Positions 1 through 12,136 of a stretch of DNA of 64,000 nucleotides are shown here, in pieces; position 1 is the first letter of the stretch; the number at the start of each line of letters is the position of its first letter. The notes beneath the pieces were generated by a model. The model did no database searches and was not told the DNA's origin. It was given only the letters and a program-made list of their open reading frames with translations. The stretch comes from Planoprotostelium fungivorum (Eukaryota; Evosea; Variosea; Cavosteliida; Cavosteliaceae): assembly GCA_003024175.1 (NCBI GenBank), contig MDYQ01000013.1:1-64000 (forward strand). Direction: 5' to 3'. The translations under genes were made by a program, and so were the position numbers.

Positions 1-312
1 ATGTGTCAACAAGACACTGCTGACCCCTTCTCTTTCGAGACGATCCTCTTTCTCCCTTTTCCCTCTTTTCTTCCTCTATTGGAAGATGTATGATATGATA
101 TCAAGGAGACGAGTTCAAAGAATGTTATAAATGGATTGTCTCACTCTTGATGATGGGGTGAAGGATACACAAGGATGGATTAGTTGGATGGTATAAGTTC
201 GAGACCTCTTCTTGGGGATGGGCTTCGAACAATCCCCTTTTATTACACAATACAATTGTAGACCGTTAAATCAATTCCTTTGTCGTCGATATTCCTTCTC
301 TACAACGTAGCG
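1..312. other. Left-edge non-coding flank
   Basis: I see no supported gene here. The stretch is AT-rich with pyrimidine runs and lies 3' of the secreted-protein gene on the minus strand. It probably holds that gene's 3' untranslated region. A copy of the dispersed TCTACAAC motif lies at 299-306, just beyond the stop codon. Confidence 0.5.
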
Positions 313-723
313 TCATAACAATACCTGATACAAAGAAGTTCCACAGTTGGGGAACAAATAAAGTTCTTGGATGGAGTCAGAGGGCCCAGGAGCTGAAGAC
401 AGCGCCCCATCATAGACGTCTATGATCCTTTGTAAGGCGCAAACACCAGGTTCATAGGTGATTAACGGAGTGCCGGGAGTCTCTTCGTAACATCTGGAGT
501 TACAATAGGTTTGAAGCCCTATCATCTTGCCCGAGAAGGAAACAAAATAACTGGTATTGAACCCTTGAATACATGTCTCAACTGGGACGATAGTGACTAC
601 TTGTGCTGCCTCCCGCGTACAGAGGAAGTAGTTTTCCTCTAAGTTGTATATAACAACATTAGTAGAGAATGATCCTTGAATAAAGAAAATAAGTAAACAG
701 GTCCAGACTGAGAGCATGCTCAT
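313..723 (-). CDS. Small secreted cysteine-containing protein
   Basis: A 136-residue open frame starts with a clear signal peptide (MSMLSVWTCLLIFFIQGSFS, cleavage expected near residue 20). The mature part has six cysteines and an N-glycosylation site (NTS), so it should enter the secretory pathway. A C-x-L-Q-R stretch near residue 97 recurs in the divergently transcribed neighbour at 880-1584. That suggests the two are distant paralogues, which is my inference. I do not recognise the family. No membrane anchor is visible in this exon. The start is the first Met before the hydrophobic segment, and only 156 bp separate it from the start of the neighbour. Confidence 0.6.
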   Translation of the reverse strand: MSMLSVWTCLLIFFIQGSFSTNVVIYNLEENYFLCTREAAQVVTIVPVETCIQGFNTSYFVSFSGKMIGLQTYCNSRCYEETPGTPLITYEPGVCALQRIIDVYDGALSSAPGPSDSIQELYLFPNCGTSLYQVLL

Positions 724-879
724 GAGATTTTGGGTTTGTATTGTGCGACTGGTTTGCTTTCTGGGGGGTCCTTCTGCTTTTGTTTGTATATCGGAAACCC
801 CCCCCTTTTTTTGTTCTCATTTGATTTCATTTCAGTATTCCGGCAACGGCATCCTTCCTATATCCTAGCTTGAGCCACA
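724..879. promoter_or_regulatory. Shared divergent promoter region
   Basis: This 156-bp gap separates two oppositely oriented secreted-protein genes, so it must carry both promoters if both are real. It contains a C-run followed by a T-run near 797-811, then T-rich DNA before the plus-strand start. No TATA box is certain. The regulatory role is inferred from position only. Confidence 0.35.
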
Positions 880-1584
880 ATGAAGCTGCTGACTCTGACT
901 CTCTTACTTTTCACTATTCTTCTTTCCAGAGGAGACATCAGTGTATTCCAGAATACCTACAGAGACCTCTCTTGCTCTGCATTAATCCAGATCACAGTCT
1001 CTCCCGCTAATGTGTGCCTTCCAGAGGAAACACCTGATTACGTGTACTCTATCAAGGCTTCTATTGAGAATGGAAACTACACCTCCAATTACTGGGAAGG
1101 CACCTCAAATTGCACTGGGACTGGCCAGACTTCCCCATCAATAGTATTAGACCAATGTTATTCTCTACAGCGGGATGCTTTTACACAATCCTGGAAGTAC
1201 ACCACAGGAACAAACTTGGGAGTCACCCTTACTTTCAATGATAGTGTTATTGTGTCTTACTTGGACAACAACTGCACAAAACTGATGCGAACTACCGTTC
1301 AATTGAACAACAGCTGCACCACTCAGTATCCTCAGAACAGAGGTACCTGTGTTACCATCACCGATAGTTGTGGGAAACCAGCTGGCGCTCAGTGAGTATT
1401 GAAGAGACGATGATCCAAACTAACTTGTACAAGGATTAGATACTGTGGCTCAGATTCTGTTATCCAGAACATCAACCAAAACAAGAGTAGCATCACAGAC
1501 ATCTCAAGACCTGGACAGGCAAACAGTCTTCATCGTGTACCTTTGATCTTCTGTTTGGCCATCATTTTATTGTTGGTCTTATAA
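880..1584 (+). CDS. Secreted, probably GPI-anchored glycoprotein (two exons)
   Basis: Exon 1 (880 to about 1394) encodes a signal peptide (MKLLTLTLLLFTILLSRG) and a cysteine-containing ectodomain with several N-glycosylation sequons (NYT, NCT, NDS, NNS). The apparent stop at 1393-1395 is removed if a GTGAGT donor is used directly after codon bases CA. A short intron ends TTAG near 1440, and exon 2 then continues in frame to a TAA at 1582-1584. Exon 2 ends in a hydrophobic tail (LIFCLAIILLLVL) after a polar stretch, typical of a GPI-attachment signal. A C-x-L-Q-R stretch matches the minus-strand neighbour. The family is unrecognised. A cell-surface location is inferred. Confidence 0.65.
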
Positions 1585-3460
1585 GCTACACCATCACCTT
1601 TCCAGCTGGAAGTCCAAATATACTTCTTAACGCAATCACTGCCAATAAAGTTGATCTTCTTCACGTCACCATGTATGTCATGCAGGTCTGATCATGTTCA
1701 AGCCTCACGTCCCTTGCCGTGATGGTTCGTATCTCATCAAAAAGTCATTCAACATCCTCCTTGATCCCTTATTGTGTGGCTCATCATCTCACTGTTATCA
1801 GTTCAATATTCAATTACAAACTATTCCCGAAACATATTGTGGAGGTACATTTTCGAAAAGTCCATCATGACTTCGTTCTTTTTCGCTCAAATCATCAGAT
1901 AAGGTAGATTCAGCCTCACAAGTGATCATGCTGGTGTCAGTTCGAAAATTAGAGCAAGTGCAATTGAGTAATACGCTTCGACATTCCTAACTTTTCGACA
2001 CCTCTCTTCACTGTCTATATATTGACATACCATTCGATTCAACATTGAAAGCTGCATCGAATGATACCAGTCTCGAGTGTATTGGACAGAGAAATATGTA
2101 TAATAAATCGTAATTTTGTAACACACCTCACTTCAACAATCTTGTCGTTTTACATCATTCGATTCAGCGTCGAAAATTACGTCGAATGGCATGTGTATCG
2201 ACCGCTGGAAATGGCTGGCAAGTGAGATATAGGCGTTGCAATTCGTAATTCTTTTCGTGACAGCGGGTTGTACTGATGGCCGATTTTTCTCTTTTCCGGC
2301 ACAAGATCACAAGATCTGATCCGATCAGCAGCTTTCTGTATTCAAGTCCTCACGCCTTTCAATTCCTTCCTATTTCCTTTTCTTCTATATGCCATCATAT
2401 CCTATTCTGACCCTCAGCTGACTCGCTTCTTATTTCAACATCTTCTCCCAGTCCCTCTTTCTGCTCTTTGGCTGCCACAAGATGAGAAGAAGAGATCAAC
2501 ATACATAGCTGAGCCAACCGAAGGACAACATTTTCGCGACGGGCAAGATGGATCATAATCACAAACGCTCACAACTCTAGCACGCTGCTCAATCATCACA
2601 GTCGACTTCTTTCGCGCTTCATGTTCTGATAGTACGACAGATGAGGTCAGATCCTTTCAAGAGGTGGACACAGTGACCCTGGCTGAAGGTCATATCCTCT
2701 CTTGAGTATCGCCTCAGTTGGACGGTGAGAACGAGATCGTATGTATGCGAAGAAAGAAGCCGCTGTAAGCGTGGCGATGAAAGTCAAGGTTGACAGCTCT
2801 CAACAGTTGTCTTTCTCAATTATTGGACCTCAGGTCGAGCGAGTCGATCTGCATCACATCAACATCCTCAGATCGTCATCACACCCTCTTCTATCACATA
2901 TTCGATCATGCATTACAATACCAAGGGATTTGGACCAACAAATAAAGATCTGGATTCTAGCGTGCCTTCGTTCGAGTTTATCTCCGTCACACACAGCGTT
3001 GGCATTTGAAAACAACAGTCGGTCCCCACGACGACGTTCGTTCCTTCTTGTTCAACATCTCCGAGAGAACTCGGACAGGCCTGTTTTCTCAGTTGAAGTT
3101 GTGGCACCAGTGCCACAAAGCGAGTTGCGAATCGCAACATTCAGTCAAAATAACTCCTCTCGCCTCCAACACCTCTTATTGCAATGAAAAAATGGCGCGA
3201 GAACTACGTTCGCCTCTCCTTCGCTATTCGATTGCATCTCAATCAGCGTCACGACACCAACCATGCGTGAAATAAAAGCACATCGCGTTGTTTACGAAAA
3301 AGTGACAGTCACGTGATTTCTAAGGTCACACCCATCAAAACTACAGCAAAACAACTACACACCTATCAGAGAGGACAACTTTGTTATTCTGTTCAGACAT
3401 GTAAGATCTCATAAGTCTGTTTTCGTCTATCGTAGCCAATCATCTCATCAGGAGCGAAGC
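1585..3460. other. Gene-poor stretch, no supported gene
   Basis: Open frames here (for example 1719-1907 and 2741-3187 on plus) lack recognisable domains, signal peptides or a coherent exon pattern, so I treat them as chance frames. The stretch contains a pair of diverged hairpin-like repeats at 2031-2188. It also contains a TCACGTGA palindrome near 3310, upstream of the helicase gene. The last few hundred bases should include the promoter of the DDX60-like gene. Confidence 0.45.
2031..2188. repeat. Two diverged copies of a hairpin-forming unit
   Basis: Two 33-base units lie at 2031-2063 and 2156-2188. Each starts CATTCGATTCA and ends with TCGAATG, so the ends can pair (CATTCGA with TCGAATG). 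The middles differ, but both contain a GAAA-like loop. Each copy is followed further downstream by a CGTAATT stretch, which suggests an old tandem duplication of about 125 bp. Function is unknown. A small structured RNA or a decayed repeat are both possible. Confidence 0.4.
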
Positions 3461-6400
3461 ATGTGGAGGTATCCACACTCGTTTATGTAGTTTTCGACCG
3501 TCATTGTGGTCCGTCTCTGCAGAACATGTTCCACAGATCACCCCCTCTGGGAGTTTATCGGTGATACAGCACAATGGTCCACCTCTCGAAGATATATTGG
3601 GTAAACTTCTCACTACATGTGGTTCAGAGCATGGGTTTCATCTGACGTCGAAAAGGACATTACTGCAGCAAGAGGCCCATCGACCCAGAAGAGGCCTCTG
3701 AATTTGATTTCGAAGAGGTGTTCACCCGGAAAGAAATCACGACTGATAATGGTAGATCGTTTGGACTCCTGAAGATGGGGGATCACCTCTCACCGTCGCA
3801 GCCATCTTCCACAGAGGTCAAATTGATGACGCAGAATTGGCGGATGAGTTTGTCAGTTTGCAATCGGGGGCCAGGGTGAGCCTTCTGGTGAAGATGATGG
3901 ACCACGCGAAAAGAGCGGACAGATTCTACTTGGACACACGAAATCATGTGGAGGGTGAGACTCGAATAGAGATGAAAGAAGACTCATGCGGTGCAGATGT
4001 TCTAGACCAGAACCAGAGAGAGTCATTATTCCTGTCTGCGAAAGAAGAAGAGATGAGAGAGAAGATCGACCTGTGGGTTCAATACACATTTGGAAACAAT
4101 CTGCAGGACACGAAGAAGAAAGCCACAGAGTTTTACAAGAGCAACGGCCTCGTCACCCTCTCACAGAAGAAGAAGGGAAAGGTGATTCTATGACACATTC
4201 GTTATCGTTCATATACAAGATGGAATCGATAGAATCAGAGGGGATGCCTCAACGATGGAATGTTCACATGATACAGATATCCACCAAGCCGATCCGAACG
4301 TTCACGACGACCAGAGAAGAACACGCGAAAGAGATCGTCATCACATCGAGGTGAGTCATCTCTTGTGGAACATCAACCTGAGGTGCTGCAGGTACTGCGA
4401 CCGATATTTATTCAAAGGTCTCTTTCCCGAGGGATATTTACGCATCGATACGTCTGAACAGTTCTTCTTCCAATCCATCATCGACTGTCTCCACTCCGAT
4501 CTCGAACTGCAGAAATTTACAGAAATCTTCCGTCTACAACGCAATGTATCGACCATCCTGACGCTGTTACGATCCACGAGACAGAAAGACTCTGCCCTCA
4601 GGCGCATTCTCTCCCTCTGCCTCTTCTCTCTCGATCTGGACATCTTACACAGAGATCTTCCCCTGTGGCTCTCTGCCATCAGTGAGTCCCTCTCTCCATC
4701 CCCTGCTGACCTTCTCAGAACAACTGTCACCCTCTCAGGAATCAATCGATGTCTGTAGGAGATTGCTTTCATCTGGATCCATCCGAGAGTTTTCCACCAT
4801 CAACGCGCTGTCGACCTTTGTTCACGAGAGGATTCTGCTGGACGGTCTCATCGCTGATCACGCAGTTGATATCCCCCACGCCCTGTACGCAGAGAGACAG
4901 GCTCATCGTATCCCTGAGGATGATTTCTCCGTCGAATTTCTGGGACAGAGGATTCAGTTAGGATGTCGATTGAGGGTCCTCTCCAAGGGTATTCTCGAAT
5001 ACACCAGAGCCCACGAGACCTTCTCCCTCAATTTCAACGAACCCACCAACACGCTACCCTCCTACGATGATATGGACATGGATGATGAAGGTGAGACGTC
5101 AAGTGTTGCACGTGAACTGAGGTCCTCAGATGAATACGATGAGATGGGAGGGACGAGAGAGAGTGAAGAAGAGAGCACACTGCAAGTCACGGAAGGGGCT
5201 GTACTGTGGGAGGATTTCCGTGGGAAATTGACGAGAGAAGCACCGATGAACAGACAGATGATAGCAGCGAGCATGATCCATCTACTCTGGAATGCAAATC
5301 GAGAGGTCGCTCTACCTTGGTCTCTACTCAAAATCGCCTGTGATGACTTTTCGATGAATCTTCTGACCTTGATGATCGTGCGGGACCTCACCCAGGGTGA
5401 CGACGTCAATGGCGTCAAGTGAGACATTTCACGGAAGACATCATCTGATCGATGGTTCAGATTCTACAACGCTTTGAACAGTGACTGGTGGTATAATCTG
5501 TGGACGGTGGATATCATTCAGCAGAGAGATCAGCAGTCACTATATCCTCTCATCTCTGAGCGGTGGCTGCGCGTCTCAGCTTCCATTCTACAATGCATGA
5601 AAGAGAATAACACCGCAGAGGTGAGTTACGAGTGAAGGAGAGAGAATGAAAAGGGACAGTTGGACGAGTTGATGTCACGAGAAGAGAACCGAGGTGACTT
5701 TGCAGAGATGGTAGCGAGGAGTCCAAAATTCAGTCCCACTTTCATGTTTTTGAAGAAGCACTGTGATCATACAGTTCGTCTTCTCTCCCATTATCCCATC
5801 TACAACGAGAAATTATCGTCCTTGGGAATCCAGGTGACGGTGAGATCACGTGATCGATCCCTGACTTGTTGTAGATCATCAAGATCTACAATCTCCGTAA
5901 AGTAGCGATGAGTTATGCCGAAGCATTGCACGTTGCCAAAGTGACCGGTGTTCCCGAATGTGAAGTCAAGAACTTTGAAGGAGACACAGTCTTCTTGGAG
6001 AAATGGCGCGCAGTTCAAAAATCAAAACGACAGATCAACGTTCGACTCAAGCGTGTTGCCGTGAAGGTGGAATCTTCGATGTGATATCCATCACTGACAC
6101 CACTCAGGACTGCACTGACTTGATCTTGATCGAAGGTCATTCTCTCATCTATCACATTCTACATCACAGTCCCTCTCTCAAATGGTCACCCACCTGTGGA
6201 GGTGTACATCTACAAGCCGTCTACGCTCTCGAGAAATTGATGGACGAACTACTGAGAGAAGGGGCACAGATTCACATCGTGTGGTTCACCATACATCGAC
6301 TCGCTTGGAAGGACAACCCCTCTGGTCTGTTCTTCTGTGATATCATGAAGAGATATCTCGATGTGGTTGCCAGGGGCAGGTGATGTCTGTCGCTATGCAA

Positions 6401-9400
6401 CGATTGATGGTCTCAGATATTTGACGATGGAATTCCTCTCTTGTTTCTCCAGCGACTGGGAAGCGTACTGTACGGATAATCAACCGGTGTACTACGGTAC
6501 AGATTCCCACCAATCCCTTCTGGCTGAGACCTCCGTCACTCTCATGTCACGGCACAATATGATTCCCTTCGACATTCGAGGAATATCCATGGAGAATTCG
6601 AGGTATTTCTTCGATGCAAGGGAGAACAGAAAAGCGGAGACGTCAAGGAGATTGAGAGAGTTACACGATACTGTGAATATTCCAGGAATCAATTCTGAAT
6701 TCTCTTCTCTCAACTCTTCCTTTCTATCGGCAACACAGGTGAGACACCAAACATCGAAATCGAAAAGGTCTGATCGATACAGATTTTCCCCGAATTAAAC
6801 CTTCTGGATCTACAACGAGCATGGGACACCGTCAGCCCCTGGCTCTCCCTTCCCAAAGAATTGAGACGTGAGATCCTCTCGAAAAATTTTCCTGAACAAG
6901 GCACAGGTAAGGGAGCTGTCACAACGGTGGCAGTGATGATGAACATGCACACGGAGACCATCGATCTGCGTACTGCCTGCCAATGTGTCGTTGCCTCCAT
7001 CGTCATCCAAGAACTATTACCCATACAACATCGTCCTCTACAATTAGCTCTTCCTCCCCTACAAGGTAAAATACATCCCATCGATCAAGTGTGACGTCAT
7101 GCAGAATTCCCCATGGTCTCTTTCTTGAAGAAATTTCAGTTGGTGTGTCTGTACGGATACGAGAGAGGACACTTGAGGGTGGAGAGTGGAGAGGAGATGA
7201 TCGATTGGTTGGATGTTCGTCTCGCTCTCAATCTGTGGTCATGGACTCTCTCTAAAGCCGTAGACGTATCGGAGGTGACCTCTGTCGTGAGACGATCTCT
7301 CATCGTTGTAGATCATTCACGACGAGACGGGAGACTCTCGTCGATTGTTCCAGGAGATCTGGAGGGGAGTACAGAACGCATCTTCGGTCAGGGGGAAACA
7401 AGAGGAATTTCACGTGGCGGAGAACGAGACGTCCCTGTGGGCTCAACTACAACCTACCAACGAGATTCGAACGGAGAGACACACTCTGCAAGAGTTTCAT
7501 CATCCAGGATTGACCGATTATCTCAATCAAGTGTCAAAATTCCTGGAAAAGTCGGGCATTCAAGTGAAGCAGAGCAGGTGTGATGACGAATGGATCACCT
7601 GAAATTGAATGAAAACTCAGGGGAAAATTCAAGGAAGCTTACCACTGGCACTCCTCCAGATCCATCATGGAGGACGAAGCGATGGCTACCCGAAAAGACA
7701 TCCGACAACATCAGAGGAGTGATCTATACAAAACAACCGAAACTCTCAGGTGAAGTGTTCGAGATGTCATGATCGTGATGTCACGCAGAGTCCACGCCAT
7801 CACCATCGGAGATCCCCAATCGCAGATCCGCGGAAGAGATGCGCGACGTGCGAGTACCCTTCAATTCTCGTTGAAAACTCTCCGGGAATACGCAAAGTTG
7901 TATCAAGAATGCAGCAGGACACAAGGACCGTTCAATGCGTTAGACAAGAGATTCCGAACGTCACGAATTGACACCACGATTGAGCAGACGTGGGGTGAAT
8001 TGTACAAATGCATGTCCGCAAAGTATTCCACCCTTTATGAAATGCTCAAAACGGGAGAGAAGGTGAGAAGATGAGAAATGTGGAGGAAAACGGACGGATC
8101 ACAGGTGGATGGTATCTGGCACGCAGTGAACGATTGCATTCGAGAGTGGAGGTTCTTGTGCAGTAATTCCAATAATTCGATCCTCATGATGAACGTCATC
8201 GTCTCCGTTCTACAACGTTGTAGTGCATGGGACGTGGCCAAGAACATCATCGAGGGGTACAGAAAATTAGGAAGTACGTACCAATTCCGAGGTCAATATG
8301 CACCGGGTCAAGGTGGCAGTGAGTGGTAGATCTCGTTGATACTTCGACTGATGCAAGTGATAGTCTCTCACCGTAACACGGACTTGACAGTATCCCAATT
8401 GTCTGTTCATGGAAAAGCCATCGCATGGTCTGATGCATCCGATCTCAATCTATCCCTCACCGGTAGAAACGACCGAGTCGGTACGATATCCATCCACATC
8501 CTTCATGATATCATCTGTGACATTCCAATCTCATGCGAAGGATCACCTGACAGCAACACAGGAGAAGAATACGAAGAAAGGATTGGATTCCGACCAGATG
8601 TGTGGCAGAGGGAATTATTAGAAGCCTTCAGAAGGAGAGAATCATGTCTCGTCATGGCCCCCACATCATCTGGAAAGACATTCATCGCCTATGAGATCGC
8701 CAGGAGCACTTTGGAGTCAGGAGATGATTCTCTGATGGTGTACGTCTGCCCCATCAAAGCACTGGCAGAACAGGTGGGTCATACGTGGAGGTGTCTCAGT
8801 ATGACACAATCAGGTTTACATGGAATTATCCACACGATTCGTCAAGAAATACCAGGTGAGATCGTCAGAGCACAAGGAGAGGTTGACGAGAGACAGGATC
8901 AAAACCGAACGATGCTTGGAATCTTTACCTCAGAGCAGAGATTGAACGTGTCCAGCTGTCAGATACTCGTCACCCTACCAGAATGTCTCGAGATCTTTCT
9001 CCTGTCTCCTCCTCAAGTCCAGTGGAGAGAACGCCTCCGTACGGGTTATACGGTACTCGATGAGGTCAGACGTAACGTACGTACGTACATCTGACGTATG
9101 GCAGGTGCATCTGTTGTCGGAGGAATCTCGTGGGCCCGTGTGGGAGCATGTGTTGGCCCTGTTACCTTCTCCATTTTTCGCTCTCAGTGCCACCATGGGT
9201 GACAGTCAGCTCTTCCAGAGTTGGTTACTCAATTTCGCTCCAAATCTGCGAGTCATCGTCAGCGAGGAGAGAGCGACGGACTTGCGTTTCAATACGATCA
9301 AACTGGGAGATGGTTCGACGAAAATTCAGGTGAAAATCATCGAGTCTTATGTTCTCATATATGCAGTCGATCAATCCTCTCGCACTCATTCCTCACGTGG

Positions 9401-12132
9401 AAGATGTTCCCAGATTATTATCCAGCATCCCCCTACTGCTACCCGATCAGGTAGATCACCCGTTAAAATCGTTGTAGATGACCGATTCGCAGGTGTACCA
9501 ATTGTGGCTGTTGATGAAGAGGAACCTGGGTGCCTTCGAGTCTCGTCTCTACAACGAGTTGAATCCTCACGTATTATTCAGTGGTGTCTTTCCCATTCAC
9601 AGGAGACAAATCTTCCAATTGGAACAAAACTTGAGATCGGTAAGGACAATTCAGATGCTGTCATTCACATCGATAGACACTCTCCCGCCTGTGTGATCGG
9701 GCCTTCGATCCATCGGGCCAGCAATTACGTATGCCACTGCAGATGCTGTGGAAGGATTTACAGACACCGTTACGGATGAATCTCTCCAACAGGGTGCCCG
9801 GTGGTGGTTACGCTTACATTCGTAAGCATTTCTTGGAGATGTATCGTGGACTGGTATCGCACAAGATGATGCCCGCTCTGATGTTCACTATGAGTACATC
9901 CTTCTGTGATGAACTACTTAGGGTATGTCACTCTCTCATCCCTCTGTCATCTATCTCTTTCATAGTGTCCCTCGAGTGATCTTATTTTACATGAACCGGA
10001 ATTCATCTGATGGATGTAGATACTCGTGACAGATCTGGAGGGTAAACCGGATGGTGAGTCAACATCATGCGATAATTGACATTGACACGTCACAGATGAA
10101 GAAGTGGAGATGCAAGAGTCACGTAGACAGATATCGGAAGAACTGACGAAACTATCTGTATTTGCGAGGAGAAAGAAGGATGGAATCGAAGACTTGATGA
10201 TCAGAGGAATCCTCTGTGGTGTGGGTCTCCACTATGCCCGTGCACCCCAAGAGTACAAGTTACGCATCCTCAAGATGTTCGTCGAACGTAAATTACGCTT
10301 CGTCATCGCCACTGGTGCGTAATGTACAATCATACGAAATCTCAGTGAGATATCAGGTACTCTGGCCTTCGGTCTGAACATGCCTGCCAAAACAGTAGTG
10401 ATAGGACCTCACAATCTCCACTTGACACCCAGTGTGTTCAGACAGATCGCTGGTAGAGCGGGTCGTCGAGGGTATGATACGTATGGTGACGTCATCACCA
10501 TCGGTATCGAGAAGCCCATTGTAGAGAGGATGGTCACCAGCAGATTACCTCCCATCTACGGTAGAATGCCATTCAACTGCGCTTTCGTCATGAGGTGAGA
10601 AGATGAGGAGACCGCAGACTCAAAGGGACAGGCTGATGATATTGATCGACCAGTGTCGACATCCGTCGACAGATGCGGCCGTATCCAGGTTACTGAACAC
10701 TCCCTTCTTCACCCAGGGTAACACTTCCTTGGTCGAGGTCGTCAAGGTAAATGAAATTCCCTCGACATTTCCTGACCCTTACAGCATCACTTCCGGTTCA
10801 CGATCGAACTACTGATGAGAATGGAAGTGCTGGACAATCGAGGAAAGGCTCTGAGTGAAGCAGGATTCGTCTCCCATCTCTCTTACACGGAATCCTCCGT
10901 ACTCCTCTTCGTGTGGTGTCTCAGACACGGTGACTTTCCCTTCGGAAAACGAACGGAGGCGAAGGTGCTGCAGAACAAGGGGGACCGTGACATCATGGAG
11001 ATCCTCTGTGCTCTGTTCGGTGAACAGATGACAGATGCCGTGGGAACAGACGTACTACCTCCCAACGAGCCCATAGGTGGGATGACACAGCTAAAGAGAG
11101 ATTGATGGAAGCAGCTACCATGGGATGTTCACCGATGCCCATACTGAGGAACATGGCAAAGATGACTCATTTCGAGAAATTAGAGTCAGCTAAGGAAGAG
11201 TACAATCGCATGGTCAAACAGGTACGTTCTCCTGCTCCATTACATCTCAATCGTCTCAGGTCTTCGACTCTTACATGAGTTCTTACACGGCCAATTTCTC
11301 GTCTGTTACGATCAAGGCACCCGTTCTCCCATTGTCTTCCCACAGTTTCTCCACAAACCCCGCCTACACTCCCATCACTCCATCTGGTGATGAACTCAAT
11401 CTCTCTTCTTCCTCTCTCTCCTCTGACCTTCTGCAGCCGACAGACAAGGAATCTGCAATCTACTGTCCTCCCAAAAGTTGAATTTTTCCGCTCGTACCGT
11501 CTTCTCTGCTCTGGGAGGTAGAGACGACAGCTTCGAGAGCTCAACAGATCTCGCCTTCAACTTCCGACCTGACGTAGTCTTCGATCCATCTTCCATTCCC
11601 CTCTACGAGAAGAAATTCCAGAAGACTTCCAGCTTCCTCGTCGACATGCACAGTAACCCATGGCTACCCCTCAACGCTGTCGCTCAACTCTTTGGTCTCT
11701 CCCACGTTCAAGTGAGAAATGATGTCTCTCAGATCCATCCTTCGACGTTGTCGTGGCGAAGAAATCCGCCGAGGTCATTCGAGATGTGAGGACTTACCGG
11801 TCGACCAGGTCGATATCATCAAAGCGGCAGAAAACTTCCACGGGCTCCTACTGAAGCTTCGAACGGTTCTCTTCCAGATCGTGTCAGACAATTACAAGTA
11901 CAAGCCTCTCCTCTCTTCCATCAATCGTCTCTGCTCCTTCTGGCAGAAGAGAGTCTCTAATCTCACGGCATCCATACCCTCACAGTTACAAGATCTCAAT
12001 CTACAATTGAACACCATGGCTTATTCTGTGGAGGCAGATGATGAAGAACCAGCCAAGAAGACGGCAAAGGTGAATAAGAAGAACGACAGGAAGGGAATAC
12101 AGGTGGAGATCTATTTCGATTCGTACGTCTGA
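3461..12132 (+). CDS. DDX60: DDX60-like SKI2-family DEVH-box RNA helicase
   Basis: This many-exon gene encodes roughly 2,500 residues. Helicase motifs appear in order: a Q-like WQRELLEAF, Walker A APTSSGKT (about 8651-8676), DEVH restored by splicing an intron at 9064-9105, motif III ALSATMG, then TLAFGLNMP and QIAGRAGRRG (about 10443-10470). The C-terminal part keeps DDX60 landmarks (FVSHLSYTE, SALGG, PLNA) and ends in a helical tail. A DLILIEGHSLIYHIL segment at about 6116-6160 matches the start of animal DDX60. About 800 residues precede it and are joined in frame by a 41-bp intron after 6064. In animals DDX60 is a cytoplasmic antiviral and RNA-surveillance factor. Its role here is inferred. 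The chosen start gives MWRTCSTDH followed by three consistent introns. Confidence 0.85.
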
Positions 12133-12136
12133 CACG

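Noticed and set aside
2741-3187. 148-residue plus-strand open frame
   Set aside because: It starts from an ATG but has no domain, signal or splice structure, overlaps other equally long frames on both strands, and its composition looks like untranslated DNA.
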